Notes: generated by a model from the sequence alone, not told the origin. A stretch of 64,000 bases of DNA from Streptomyces sp. NBC_00554 (GCF_041431135.1 NZ_CP107799.1:8184001-8248000); one strand, 5' to 3'. Counted from the first letter of the stretch, positions 1 to 8,760 are shown. Made by a program: numbers and translations.

Positions 1-545
1 ACCGCGTCCTCCTGGGTCAGACCGCGCCAGATCCGGGCCCTGGTCGTGGGCCCGGAGAGGCCGTCGAGGAGGGAGCAGAGCACCGAGTTCCCGGAGCTCT
101 GCACGATGCCGCGGTGGAACTCCAGGTCGGCGGCGACGAGCTCTTCCACCGAGGGCTCGTCGCCGAGCAGGTCCAACTGGGCGGACAGTGCGTCCAGTTG
201 CTGTTCGCTGATGCGTGAGGCCGCCATCGCCGTGGCGGCCGGCTCCAGGATGCGGCGGACCGCGAGGAACTCGAGCACCGTGTCGTCGCGGTGGAAGTCG
301 ACGACGAAGCTCAGTGCCTCCAGGAGGAGTTGGGGGTCCAGGCTGGTCACGTAGGTGCCGTCGCCCTGCCGGACGTCCAGGATGCGGATGAGCGACAGGG
401 CGCGCACCGCCTCGCGCAGGGAGTTGCGTGACAGGCCGAGTTCCGCGGCGAGTTCGCTCTCCTTGGGAAGCCGGTCGCCGGGGCGCAGCGAGCCGGAGAC
501 GATCATTCCCTTGATCTTCTCGATCGCCTCGTCTGTGACTGCCAT
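1..545 (-). CDS. FadR-type GntR transcriptional regulator (C-terminus cut by window edge)
   Basis: The 182 visible residues start at an ATG at 545 and run off the left edge. The N-terminal winged helix-turn-helix has the recognition segment SRNSLREAVRAL (residues 39-50), typical of FadR-subfamily GntR proteins. An FCD effector domain follows from about residue 80, with the metal/ligand motif DLEFHRGIV (140-148). Such proteins are dimeric repressors responding to small carboxylates or sugar acids. It lies just downstream of, and in the same direction as, the nucleoside-importer operon, with a 124-bp gap. Its target may lie left of the window. Family call is firm; ligand unknown. Confidence 0.9.
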   Translation of the reverse strand, partial: MAVTDEAIEKIKGMIVSGSLRPGDRLPKESELAAELGLSRNSLREAVRALSLIRILDVRQGDGTYVTSLDPQLLLEALSFVVDFHRDDTVLEFLAVRRILEPAATAMAASRISEQQLDALSAQLDLLGDEPSVEELVAADLEFHRGIVQSSGNSVLCSLLDGLSGPTTRARIWRGLTQEDA

Positions 546-669
546 GGCGGGCCTCCCTGTCGTTCAGCGTGCAGTTCGGGATGTCGCCAAGGCATCCGCT
601 CAGACGTCCGATGTCTCAGCCCATTATGAGGGTCAGCGGGCTGAACAGGACACGGAATCCGACGTCAGG

Positions 670-1971
670 TCAGGCGAGGGCCTCCAGGTCGGCCAGCGCG
701 GAGGGCTCGTCGAGGGTCGTGAGGGCGCGGTCCCGCATCAGGATCCTGCCGTCGACGACCGTGTCCCGTACGTCCGCCGAGTGTGCGGCGTACGCGAGCG
801 TGGACCACGGATCGTGCAGCGGCCTCAGATGGGGCGCGTCGAGGCCGAGCACGATCAGGTCGGCGCGCTTGCCCGCCTCCAGGGAGCCCAGGTGGTCGCC
901 GAGCCCCAGCGCGCGGGCGCCCTCGATGGTGGCCATGCGGACCGCCTGTTCGGCGCCGACCGCGGTGGGATCGCCGCCCGCCTTGTGGACGAGGGCCGCC
1001 TGCCTGACGGCCCCCAGCACGTCCAGGGTGTTGGAGCTGACGGCGCCGTCCGTGCCGAGCCCGACGGTCACGCCCGCGCTGAGCAGCCTCGGAACCGGCG
1101 CGATACCGCAACCGAGCTTGAGGTTGGAGACCGGGCAGTGCGCGACCGACGTGCCGGTGCGGGCGAGGGCCGCGATCTCGGGACCCGTCAGATCCACGGC
1201 GTGCGCGAGCAGCAGGTCGGGGCCGAGCAGCCCGAGCGAGTCGAGCAGTTCCACCGGACGCTTGCCGTGGGCGACCTCGACGGTGGCGACCTCGGTCGCG
1301 TTCTCCGCCGCGTGGATGTGCAGCAGTGCGCCGAACTCCCTTGCCAGCGCGGCGATTTCGACGAGCTGCTCGGGCGAGAGGGTGTAGGTCGAGTGCGCGA
1401 AGAGGACGGGCCGGAGGCCGGGCCGCGCTGTCGCACGGGCGGTCAGATCGCGGCGCGCCCACTCCAGCCGGTCCTCGTACGCGATGCCGTCCGCGGGCTC
1501 CGGTACGTCCATGAAGGTCGGCCCGGTGTGCAGCCGCCAGCCCGCCTCGCGCGCGGCCTGTTCGGCCGCCTCGTGGAACCAGTACATGTCGAGCGCGGAG
1601 GTCACCCCCGCCCGTACGCTCTCGGCGATCGCGACCCGTACCGCCGCCGCGACGTTCTTCGGGGACAGCAACTCGGCTTCCCAGCGCAGCACCCGCTCCA
1701 GGAAACCCTGGAGCGTGACGTCGTCCGCGCGGCCGCGCAGCAGCGTCATCGCCAGGTGGGTGTGGGTGTTGACAAGGCCGGGGAGGACGAGACAGCCGCT
1801 CGCGTCGAGGGTGTCGCTGGCCGCGTACCGCGTGCGGAGTTCCTCGGCGGGACCGACGGCCAGGATCTCGCCGTCGCGGACGGCGACCGTGCCGGAGCGC
1901 ACGAAGGTCCCGGCCTCGTCGACGGTCAGGACGTCCCCGCCCTCGACCAGCAGATCAGCGCGCTCGCTCAT
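670..1971 (-). CDS. MtaD/TrzA-family amidohydrolase, probable methylthioadenosine (or SAH/adenosine) deaminase
   Basis: The 433-residue protein is a metal-dependent amidohydrolase. Metal ligands are visible: HTH at 70-72 in the segment NTHTHLAMTLLRG, HIH at 218-220, His257 in LLLAHAVD and Asp308 in GLGTDGAVSSN. The SSN following the Asp and the overall length fit the MtaD/TrzA group, which deaminates methylthioadenosine, S-adenosylhomocysteine, adenosine or triazines. It is the last gene of the importer operon, and its start overlaps the phosphorylase stop by 4 bp (ATGA). With mtnABCD and mtnK nearby, deamination of methylthioadenosine to methylthioinosine is the best guess. Adenosine, guanine or aminofutalosine are alternatives the sequence cannot exclude. 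Confidence 0.8.
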   Translation of the reverse strand: MSERADLLVEGGDVLTVDEAGTFVRSGTVAVRDGEILAVGPAEELRTRYAASDTLDASGCLVLPGLVNTHTHLAMTLLRGRADDVTLQGFLERVLRWEAELLSPKNVAAAVRVAIAESVRAGVTSALDMYWFHEAAEQAAREAGWRLHTGPTFMDVPEPADGIAYEDRLEWARRDLTARATARPGLRPVLFAHSTYTLSPEQLVEIAALAREFGALLHIHAAENATEVATVEVAHGKRPVELLDSLGLLGPDLLLAHAVDLTGPEIAALARTGTSVAHCPVSNLKLGCGIAPVPRLLSAGVTVGLGTDGAVSSNTLDVLGAVRQAALVHKAGGDPTAVGAEQAVRMATIEGARALGLGDHLGSLEAGKRADLIVLGLDAPHLRPLHDPWSTLAYAAHSADVRDTVVDGRILMRDRALTTLDEPSALADLEALA

Positions 1972-2729
1972 GCCTTGGACTCCCCGCGCTCCTCCGCCAG
2001 CAGCCGCAGCGCTTCCAGCGACACCAGGGCACCCCGCTCCACACCCTCCGCCACGACATCGCGGTGCGGGTTGTAGCCGCCGGTGTTCTCCTCGTCGACC
2101 AGCTCGTCCGCGTTCGCGCCGTCGACGACGAGCACGCCGCCCGCCACGAGGCCACGCAACGAGGCGGTGACCAGCAGCGCGGACAGCTCCATCTCGATCG
2201 CCGCGAGACCCGCGTTGTCGTACGCGGTGAGCGGGATCAGCCCCGGCTGGAAGGCCGCCCGGGTCCAGACGAGACCCCGGTGGTGCGGGGCGCCGGCCGC
2301 GCGGGCCGCGCGCTGGAGCGCGAGCACCGCCTCGGGGGAGGACACCGCCGGGTACTCGGGCGGCAGCAACTGCTGGGTGACACCGTCGTCGCGTACGGCG
2401 GCCTCCGCGATGACGAGATCGCCGTCACCGATACCGGGGCGCATCGCGCCTGCCGTGCCGAAGCGCAGGAAGGTCGTGACGCCCGCGTCGGCCAGCTCCT
2501 GGAAGAGCAGGATCGCGCCGGGCGCGCCGACCCCGTGCGAGGCGACGGTGACCGGCAGGCCCTTCCAACTCCCGCTGAACACACGGTATTCGCGGTGGTA
2601 CGAGACCTCCTCGGCGCCGTCGAGCAGCGCGGCGACGGCCGCGGCGCGCGCCGGGTCGCCGACGACCAGGGCCTGCGGCGGAAGGCCCGTGCGGGGTATG
2701 CGGGTGATGGGCAGCAGGTCCAAGGTCAT
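1968..2729 (-). CDS. Nucleoside phosphorylase, uridine/purine phosphorylase superfamily
   Basis: The 253-residue protein is of the hexameric NP-I type. GDPAR (24-28) is the phosphate-binding loop, SHGVGAPGA (64-72) and FGTAGA (90-95) build the active site, and IEMELS (178-183) is the ribose-binding Glu-Met-Glu signature. It would cleave a nucleoside with phosphate to base plus (methylthio)ribose-1-phosphate. The ATG at 2729 overlaps the permease stop by 4 bp and is preferred over a longer frame running into the permease gene. Between a nucleoside importer and a deaminase of methylthioadenosine type, it could act on methylthioinosine. Family resemblance to uridine phosphorylase leaves uridine or inosine equally possible. 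Confidence 0.85.
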   Translation of the reverse strand: MTLDLLPITRIPRTGLPPQALVVGDPARAAAVAALLDGAEEVSYHREYRVFSGSWKGLPVTVASHGVGAPGAILLFQELADAGVTTFLRFGTAGAMRPGIGDGDLVIAEAAVRDDGVTQQLLPPEYPAVSSPEAVLALQRAARAAGAPHHRGLVWTRAAFQPGLIPLTAYDNAGLAAIEMELSALLVTASLRGLVAGGVLVVDGANADELVDEENTGGYNPHRDVVAEGVERGALVSLEALRLLAEERGESKA

Positions 2730-3592
2730 GAGACGGCTCCAGCGGGGCGGGTACGGCGACGGCGGCGGGCCGTCGTGAGGAAGAGGGCGCCGAGTGTGAC
2801 GACGTACGGCGCGGCGTCGGTCGCCTGCTGCGGCAGGCCGAGGCCCTGAAGGCGGAAGCCTGCGGCCTCCGCGAGACCGAAGAGCAGCGCGGCGAGCAGC
2901 ACACCGAGGGGCAGCGCGCGCCCGAGCATCACCGCGACGACCGCGATCCAGCCGCGCCCCGCCGTCATGTTCTCGGAGAACAACGTGACGTTGCCGAGGG
3001 CGAGTTGGGCTCCGGCAAGGCCGCACAGCACTCCCGAGACGAGCACCGCCGCGTACTGGTACTTCGCCGGGCTCACCCCGAGCGTGGCCGCCGCCTCGGG
3101 GGCCTCGCCGACCCCGCGCAGCCTGAGGCCCCACACATGCCGGGAGAGCATCAGAGCGGCGACGCCGACCGAGGCCCACGCCACATAGGCGAGCGGTGAG
3201 AAGCCACCGACCAACGGCAGACCGGCCAGTGACGGATCGTCAAAAGTGCCCTGCACGCCAAAGACCGTGCGCAGCAGGAAACTGGTCAGGCCGACGGCGA
3301 GGAGGTTCATGGCGATCCCCAGGACCACCGCGTCGCCGCGCAGGGTCACCGTGCCGACGGCGAGGATCAGCGAGTACGCGGCGGCGGCGAGCGCGGCCGC
3401 CAGAACGCCCAGCCAGGGGCTGCCGGTGAACCAGCTCGTGGTCACCGCGGTGAAGCAGCCCATCAGCATCATGCCTTCGAGGCCGATGTTGAAGACGCCC
3501 GCGCGTTCGCAGATCGCGCCGCCGAGCGCGGCCAGCAGGATGGGAGTGAGCGCGCGCAGCGCGGACATGACGAGATCGGAGTCGAAGAACAT
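2726..3592 (-). CDS. Nucleoside ABC transporter permease, second subunit (NupQ/YufQ-like)
   Basis: The 288-residue membrane protein belongs to the branched-chain/ribose-type permease family. It has about eight hydrophobic segments and the early motif ALGGAICERAGVFNIGLEG, characteristic of BMP-linked nucleoside permeases. The ATG at 3592 sits behind a strong GGAGG and overlaps the stop of the upstream permease (TGATG), so the 18 extra in-frame residues upstream are not used. It should pair with the permease encoded immediately upstream and the double ATPase to form the importer. The substrate is inferred only from the binding protein family and the enzymes that follow. Confidence 0.88.
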   Translation of the reverse strand: MFFDSDLVMSALRALTPILLAALGGAICERAGVFNIGLEGMMLMGCFTAVTTSWFTGSPWLGVLAAALAAAAYSLILAVGTVTLRGDAVVLGIAMNLLAVGLTSFLLRTVFGVQGTFDDPSLAGLPLVGGFSPLAYVAWASVGVAALMLSRHVWGLRLRGVGEAPEAAATLGVSPAKYQYAAVLVSGVLCGLAGAQLALGNVTLFSENMTAGRGWIAVVAVMLGRALPLGVLLAALLFGLAEAAGFRLQGLGLPQQATDAAPYVVTLGALFLTTARRRRRTRPAGAVS

Positions 3593-4653
3593 CAGACGGC
3601 CTCCTTCTGTCGAAGCCGTTCGGATCGCCCGGATCGGCGCAGCCACTTGTCCGGGAAGCTCAGCCGGGCCGCCAGGAACACGATGACGATGGCCTGCAGC
3701 ACCTGCGTCAACTCGCGCGGCACCTCGGTCGTGCGTTCCATGGAGAGCCCGCCGACCTCGAGCACGGCGAAGAAGAACGAGGCGAGGACCGTGCCCAGCG
3801 GGCCCGCCGCCGCGAGCAGCGCGGCCGTCAGACCCGTCCAGGTGTACCCGGGAGCCGTGAGCGCGCCGTCGAGGAAGCGGTAGGGGAAGCTCAACACCCC
3901 GATCGCGCCGACGAGTCCGGCGAGCGCGCCCGACACCGCCATCAGCTTGAGCGTCAGCCCCTTGCGCTCGACGCCCGCGTACGCGGCGAAGCGGGAGTTG
4001 AGGCCGGTCATCCGGATCTCGTAGCCGACCGCCGTACGGGAGTCCGCGAACCAGTACGCGGCCGCGGCGGCCACGATCAGCAGCAGGCCGACGGTCACCG
4101 TGGAGTCGCCGAAGGCGGGCAGGGCCACCCCTTGGGGCAGTTGACGCGTCTGGGGAAGGCTGGAGCCGGGCTCCTTGAGCGGATAGCGCACCAGGTACGA
4201 GGCGAGCGACGACGCCGGATAGCTGAGCAGCAGGCTGCTCACCAACAGCGGTACGCCCAGGTGGTTCTCGCAGAGCGCTGCCAGGGCCGCGTATCCGGCG
4301 CCCGCCGCCATGCCCGCGAGGAGCGCGAGGACGACGGTGAGGGGTGCGGGCAGCGGCGAGTAGAGGCCGGTGACCGCCGCCGCGATGCCGCCGAGCACCA
4401 ACTGCCCGTCGCCGCCGAGGTTGATGAGCCCGGCGCGCAGCGGGATCGCCAGCGCGAGCGCCATGCCGAGCACGCTGGTGGTGGTGGACAGCGTCGAGCC
4501 GATGCCGTCGGAGCCGAGGGAACCGCTGATCACGGCGCCGTACGCGGAGATCGGATCGGCGCCCGTGCCCACCAGGAACAGTGCGCCGATGACGACTCCG
4601 GCGAGGACGGAGAAGGTGACGGGGGAGCGCAGGGCCCCTGTTATTCGGGTCAT
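3592..4653 (-). CDS. Nucleoside ABC transporter permease, first subunit (NupP/YufP-like)
   Basis: The 353-residue integral membrane protein has a short cytoplasmic N-terminus, then alternating hydrophobic segments. The segment ALAIPLRAGLINLGGDGQLV (about residues 67-86) is a hallmark of the first permease of BMP-family nucleoside importers. It begins 1 bp after the ATPase stop, and its own stop shares a base with the next start, so all transporter genes are translationally coupled. It would form the heteromeric channel with the smaller permease. Confidence 0.88.
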   Translation of the reverse strand: MTRITGALRSPVTFSVLAGVVIGALFLVGTGADPISAYGAVISGSLGSDGIGSTLSTTTSVLGMALALAIPLRAGLINLGGDGQLVLGGIAAAVTGLYSPLPAPLTVVLALLAGMAAGAGYAALAALCENHLGVPLLVSSLLLSYPASSLASYLVRYPLKEPGSSLPQTRQLPQGVALPAFGDSTVTVGLLLIVAAAAAYWFADSRTAVGYEIRMTGLNSRFAAYAGVERKGLTLKLMAVSGALAGLVGAIGVLSFPYRFLDGALTAPGYTWTGLTAALLAAAGPLGTVLASFFFAVLEVGGLSMERTTEVPRELTQVLQAIVIVFLAARLSFPDKWLRRSGRSERLRQKEAV

Positions 4654-4654
4654 G

Positions 4655-6244
4655 TCAGTCTCCGACCTCTACCGGGGGCTGCACCGGCGGCTGTCCGGGG
4701 GCCGAGCCGCCCGCCATCGCCAGGCCCAGCGTCCGTTCGTCCGCCTCGTCCTTCGTGTACTGGGCCGTCACGCGGCCCTCGTACATCACGAGCACCCGGT
4801 CCGCGAGCGAGCGGATCTCGCTGAGCTCGGCCGAGACGAGCAGGACGGCGTGTCCCGCGTCGCGGTAGGCGACCAGTTCGTCGTGGATGTTCTGGATGGC
4901 GCCGATGTCGACGCCCCGCGTCGGCTGCTCGACGAGCAACAGCGGGGCGTCGTGGGCGAGTTCGCGGCCGATCAGCAGCTTCTGGAGGTTGCCGCCGGAC
5001 AGCGCGGAGGCGGGCACCTCGGGCGAGGACGCCTTGATGCCGAAGCGTTCGACGAGACCTTGTGCGTGGGCCCGTACGGCCGAAGGTGTCAGCAGTCCGT
5101 GCCGTGAGGACAGCGACGTACGGTGATGGCCCATCGCGAGGTTGTCGGCGACGGACGCGGCGGGCGCGGTGCCGACCGCGTGCCGGTCCTCGGGCACGTA
5201 CGCGAGGCCCTGGGCGCGCCGTTCGGTCGCCGAGGCGTGCGTGATGTCCCGGCCCCGCAGAGCGACCCGGCCGCCGGTGACGGGCCGCAGCCCGGCCAGT
5301 GCCTCGATCAGCTCGCTCTGGCCGTTGCCGGCCACGCCCGCTATGCCGACGATCTCGCCCGCACGGACGGTGAGTTGGACCTCACGTACCGCGTCCGTGG
5401 CGAGGTCTTCCACATCCAGCACCACGTCACCCGGGGTGCCCGTGGCGTGCACGCGGTCCAGGTCGACCGCGCGGCCGGTCATCGCGGCGGCGATCTCGTC
5501 GGCGGTCGTCTCCGCGGTGCGCAGCCGGGCGACTACGCGGCCGTCCCGCAGCACCGTCACGTTGTCGCTGCCTTCGAGGACCTCGCGCAGCTTGTGCGTG
5601 ACAAGGATCACCGTGCGGCCCTGCGCGGTGAGCGACTTGAGGACCGTGAACAGGGCGTCGGCCTCGGCGGGGGTCAGCACCGCGGTCGGCTCGTCGAGGA
5701 TGAGCGTACGGGCGCCGCGGTGCAGCAGCTTCAGGATCTCCACGCGCTGCCGCAGGCCCACCGGGAGCTCGCCGACCCGGGCGTCCGGGTCGACGGAGAG
5801 CCCGTGCTCCTCGGCCAGTTCGCGCACCCGGCGCCGCGCCGCCGCGCGGTCGACAAGACTGAAGCGGCGCGGCTCGGCCGCGAAGACGACGTTCTCGGCG
5901 ACCGTCAGCGAGTCGAACAGCTTGAAGCTCTGGTGCACCATGCCGAGCCCGGCGGCCATCGCGTCGCCGGGGTCGCCGAAGGACACCTCGTGCCCATCGA
6001 TCCGCACCGAACCGGCGTCAGGGCGTTCCATCCCGTAAAGGACGGACATCAGCGTGGACTTGCCCGCGCCGTTCTCGCCCATCAGGGCGTGGATCTCGCC
6101 GCGCCGTACGGTCAGATCGACGGCGTCGTTCGCGAGCGTGCCGGGGAACCGCTTGGTGATTCCCCGGAGCTCGACGGCGAGTTGACCGTCGGACGACTGG
6201 TGGTTTTCAGGCGACCGGTGATCGTCAGCTTGCTGCGGGATCAT
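4655..6244 (-). CDS. Nucleoside ABC transporter, double-domain ATPase (NupO/YufO-like)
   Basis: This 529-residue protein has two ABC ATPase domains in tandem. The first has Walker A GENGAGKST (56-64), Q-loop GMVHQSFKLF and LPVGLRQRVEIL in place of the signature. The second has the degenerate P-loop GIAGVAGNGQSEL and signature LSGGNLQKLLIG. This arrangement is normal for sugar and nucleoside importers of this class, where the second P-loop is altered. The start overlaps the end of the binding-protein gene by 20 bp. It energises the two permeases encoded directly downstream. Confidence 0.9.
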   Translation of the reverse strand: MIPQQADDHRSPENHQSSDGQLAVELRGITKRFPGTLANDAVDLTVRRGEIHALMGENGAGKSTLMSVLYGMERPDAGSVRIDGHEVSFGDPGDAMAAGLGMVHQSFKLFDSLTVAENVVFAAEPRRFSLVDRAAARRRVRELAEEHGLSVDPDARVGELPVGLRQRVEILKLLHRGARTLILDEPTAVLTPAEADALFTVLKSLTAQGRTVILVTHKLREVLEGSDNVTVLRDGRVVARLRTAETTADEIAAAMTGRAVDLDRVHATGTPGDVVLDVEDLATDAVREVQLTVRAGEIVGIAGVAGNGQSELIEALAGLRPVTGGRVALRGRDITHASATERRAQGLAYVPEDRHAVGTAPAASVADNLAMGHHRTSLSSRHGLLTPSAVRAHAQGLVERFGIKASSPEVPASALSGGNLQKLLIGRELAHDAPLLLVEQPTRGVDIGAIQNIHDELVAYRDAGHAVLLVSAELSEIRSLADRVLVMYEGRVTAQYTKDEADERTLGLAMAGGSAPGQPPVQPPVEVGD

Positions 6245-7274
6245 CGACCTTCAGCTCTCCGGACACGATCTGGTCGCGCAGCGCCTCGACCTTCGTCAGG
6301 ACGTCCTTGTGGTCGGCGATGACGCACTTGGAGGTGTCGACGCCGTCCTCCAGGCCGGTGAGGCTGATGCCGCCCTCCTTCAGGCCGTACGAGATCGTCT
6401 TGCCCGTGTTGCCGACGAGGACCTGCTTGATGCCCTCTTCCACGGCGACGTCGGTCTTCTTGATCACGTTGTCCACGACCGTGCCAGGCGCCGAGGTGCA
6501 CTGGTTGACGTCGACGCCGTACGCGTAGGCGCCCTTGGCCTTCGCCGCCTCGAAGACGCCGTAGTTGCCGGCCGCAGCAGCCGCCATGATCTGGTCGGTG
6601 CCGCCCGAGAGGAGCGCGTTCGCCTGCTCCTTGGCGCGGGCCGAGTCGTCGAACGGGGACTGGCCGCCGACGAAACGCGTGGAGGCGGTCGTCTTGGGGG
6701 CGACCTTTTTGGCGCCGGCCGCGAACGGGTCGCTGTAGCGGCGGAACTGGGGCGTGTCGAGGACGTCCACCGCGCCGACCTTGCCGCTCTCACTGAGCAG
6801 ACCGGCCTCGGCGCCCGCGAGGTACACGCCCTCGTGCTCACGGAATGTCGCGCAACTCACGTTCTTGAACGTCTTCGTCGTGCACGCGTCGATCACCAGG
6901 AACTGCTGCTTGGGGTGAGCCTCGGCCTGCTGCGCCACCAGGTCGGCGAACTCGAAGCCGACCAGCACGATGACGTCGGGCGCGGCGTCCACGGCGGCCT
7001 GCACGTTCTGCTGCTCGGACGCGGTGTCCGAGGACTGGTACACCTTCTTCGTCCCGTCGTGCGCCTTGGCAGCCGCCTCCACTCCGGTGACCGCGAGCTT
7101 CAGGAACTCGTTCTGCCCCACGGGGTCGGGGGTGACCAGCGTGAAGGACTTGCCACTGCTCGCGGAGCTGTCGGACGCGCTGTCCTTGGCGGCCGCGTTG
7201 CAGGCGGTGGCGAGCAGCGCGGTGCCTGCCGCGAGAGCGGCGAACTGGAGGGAACGGCGGTTTCTGCGGTACAT
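6225..7274 (-). CDS. BMP-family (BmpA/Med) substrate-binding lipoprotein
   Basis: The 349-residue precursor has a basic N-terminus, a hydrophobic stretch and a lipobox ending ATAC with the lipidated Cys at residue 25. A Ser/Ala-rich linker and a BMP fold follow, including VLVGFEFADLVAQQA and the ligand-loop region DTPQFRRYSDPFAAGA. BMP proteins of this type bind purine nucleosides outside the membrane. The ATG at 7274 with GGAAGG upstream gives a clean signal peptide and is preferred to one 11 codons earlier. It is the first structural gene of the importer-phosphorylase-deaminase operon. It is preceded by a Cys-containing leader frame, so a sulfur-containing nucleoside such as methylthioadenosine is a reasonable candidate ligand. 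Confidence 0.88.
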   Translation of the reverse strand: MYRRNRRSLQFAALAAGTALLATACNAAAKDSASDSSASSGKSFTLVTPDPVGQNEFLKLAVTGVEAAAKAHDGTKKVYQSSDTASEQQNVQAAVDAAPDVIVLVGFEFADLVAQQAEAHPKQQFLVIDACTTKTFKNVSCATFREHEGVYLAGAEAGLLSESGKVGAVDVLDTPQFRRYSDPFAAGAKKVAPKTTASTRFVGGQSPFDDSARAKEQANALLSGGTDQIMAAAAAGNYGVFEAAKAKGAYAYGVDVNQCTSAPGTVVDNVIKKTDVAVEEGIKQVLVGNTGKTISYGLKEGGISLTGLEDGVDTSKCVIADHKDVLTKVEALRDQIVSGELKVDDPAAS

Positions 7275-7592
7275 CGGGATGACCTTCCGGAGGCTGCGGC
7301 AGGGCACGCTGTGCGGGTGCGCGAAGGGGCCGAGCGGTGAGGGTGGAGCGGTGACGGTTACGGCGGGAGCTGAACTGCGAGTCAGCTACGACAGCCGTCG
7401 GCGGCGCACCGGCCGAAGTCGAGGAAGCGACGCTTCGTAAGCAGCACAGGTCCCTCCTTCGCGTCGGTCTTGGGCCTGCGGGTGCTGGACTGTAACACCG
7501 GTTTTAGGACACTTGCCCGACTGTCTCGAACTGTGGTTCTTCGAGGTCATGTACGGTGTCGCGCACCTTCGGAACATCAGGAGTGCCCCGTT
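7275..7592. promoter_or_regulatory. Divergent intergenic region between the importer operon and mtnA
   Basis: This 318-bp gap must hold the promoters for the minus-strand importer operon and for mtnA. Besides the leader frame at 7382-7447, the mtnA ribosome site AGGAG is visible at 7579-7583. A -10-like TACGGT sits near 7553. No promoter pair is convincing, and I saw no recognisable SAM riboswitch core. Confidence 0.4.
7382..7447 (-). CDS. Putative 21-residue leader peptide with late Cys codons, upstream of the importer operon
   Basis: A very strong ribosome site (AAGGAGG, 5 nt before the start) precedes a GTG-initiated frame of 21 residues starting MLLTKRRFLDFGRC and ending DGCRS. It has Cys at 14 and 19. 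The pattern (basic RR, then aromatic-x-Asp, ending Cys-Arg) resembles the leader peptides found before sulfur-metabolism genes in Streptomyces. It lies 107 bp before the binding-protein start. Two similar frames occur in this cluster. Function as an attenuator is inferred; no clear terminator or anti-Shine-Dalgarno helix was found after it. Confidence 0.6.
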   Translation of the reverse strand: MLLTKRRFLDFGRCAADGCRS

Positions 7593-8624
7593 ATGCCCCA
7601 GGAACTGCGCGCCGTCGACTGGACCGGAAGCAGTCTCGCGCTCATCGACCAGACCGTGCTTCCGCACCGCACCGAGACCCGCGAAATACGTGCCGTGGAC
7701 GACCTGGTGGACGCGATCCAGCGGCTCGTTGTCCGGGGCGCTCCGGCGATCGGAGCGGCCGGGGCGTACGGCGTGGCGCTCGCCCTGCTGCAGGGCGAGC
7801 GCGAGGGATGGGACCGCGCGCAGGTGCTCGCGGCGGTCGCCCGGATCCGCGAGGCCCGCCCGACCGCCGTCAATCTCATGGTCTGCGTCGACCGCGTGCT
7901 GACCCGGTTCGACGAGGGACTGGAAGCGGTCCTCGCGGAGGCGGCCGCCGTCCAGCGCGAGGACGTCGAGGCGAACCGCGCGATGGGGGCGTTCGGGGCG
8001 GACTGGCTCCTGAAGCGCACCGACTTGGGCCGGCCGCTCCGCATCCTGACCCACTGCAACACCGGCGCGCTCGCCACCGCCGGCTGGGGCACCGCCCTCG
8101 GCGTCATCCGCGAACTGCACGCGCGCGGCCTGCTCGAGGTCGTGTACGCCGACGAAACGCGTCCCCTGCTCCAGGGATCCCGCCTGACCGCCTGGGAGTT
8201 GGTCCAGGAAGGCATCCCGCACTACGTCCAGGCCGACGGCGCCGCCGCGGGCACCATCCTGCGCGGCGAGGTCGACGCGGCGATCGTCGGGGCGGACCGC
8301 ATCGCTGCGAACGGGGACACGGCGAACAAGGTCGGAACGGTGGGCGTTGCACTGGCCTGTGCGGATGCGGGGGTGCCGTTCTTGGTGGCCGCGCCCACCA
8401 CGACGGTGGACCTCTCCACTGCCTCGGGTGCCGACATTCACATCGAACTCCGGGGGGAGGACGAGGTGTTGGAGTGGGCGGGGGTGCGGACGGCTCCCGC
8501 CGGGTCGCGGGGGCACAATCCGGCGTTCGACGTCACGCCGGGGCGCCTGGTGACCGGTCTTGTGACGGAGCGCGGGGTGCTGGAGGTGTCGGCGGGGGAG
8601 CTTCCGGGGGAACGGTTGCGCTAA
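7593..8624 (+). CDS. mtnA: S-methyl-5-thioribose-1-phosphate isomerase MtnA
   Basis: The 343-residue enzyme converts methylthioribose-1-phosphate to methylthioribulose-1-phosphate in the methionine salvage pathway. Family signatures include RGAPAIGAAGAYG near the N-terminus, THCNTGALAT containing the catalytic Cys, and GADRIAANGDTANKVGT containing the catalytic Asp. The length is normal for MtnA when the ATG at 7593 (AGGAG upstream) is used rather than a TTG 41 codons earlier. It is transcribed alone, convergent to mtnB. It receives methylthioribose-1-phosphate from either the phosphorylase or MtnK encoded in this cluster. Confidence 0.95.
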   Translation: MPQELRAVDWTGSSLALIDQTVLPHRTETREIRAVDDLVDAIQRLVVRGAPAIGAAGAYGVALALLQGEREGWDRAQVLAAVARIREARPTAVNLMVCVDRVLTRFDEGLEAVLAEAAAVQREDVEANRAMGAFGADWLLKRTDLGRPLRILTHCNTGALATAGWGTALGVIRELHARGLLEVVYADETRPLLQGSRLTAWELVQEGIPHYVQADGAAAGTILRGEVDAAIVGADRIAANGDTANKVGTVGVALACADAGVPFLVAAPTTTVDLSTASGADIHIELRGEDEVLEWAGVRTAPAGSRGHNPAFDVTPGRLVTGLVTERGVLEVSAGELPGERLR

Positions 8625-8666
8625 CTGACCGTCGGGGGTGGTGTGTTGAGTGCGGATTGGTGGGGG

Positions 8667-8702
8667 CTGGTCGCGCAGTTCCCCGCGCCCCTGAAGGGGC
8701 GC
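8667..8702. repeat. Streptomyces-type dispersed intergenic repeat with hairpin
   Basis: The segment contains GTCGCGCAGTTCCCCGCGCC followed by a hairpin GCGCCCC-tgaa-GGGGCGC. I recognise this string as a frequent short intergenic repeat of Streptomyces genomes. It occurs once in this window, between convergent mtnA and mtnB. Role unknown, possibly termination. Confidence 0.5.
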
Positions 8703-8718
8703 TGTTGTGGGGGGTGTT

Positions 8719-8748
8719 GAAGAGGGGACCGGAGTTGGTCCCCTCTTC
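8719..8748. terminator. Bidirectional terminator between mtnA and mtnB
   Basis: A perfect 12-bp stem (GAAGAGGGGACC / GGTCCCCTCTTC) with a 6-nt loop lies between convergent mtnA and mtnB stops. It has no strong U tract, as is usual in this group. Confidence 0.7.
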
Positions 8749-8760
8749 GGTCACCGGGGT

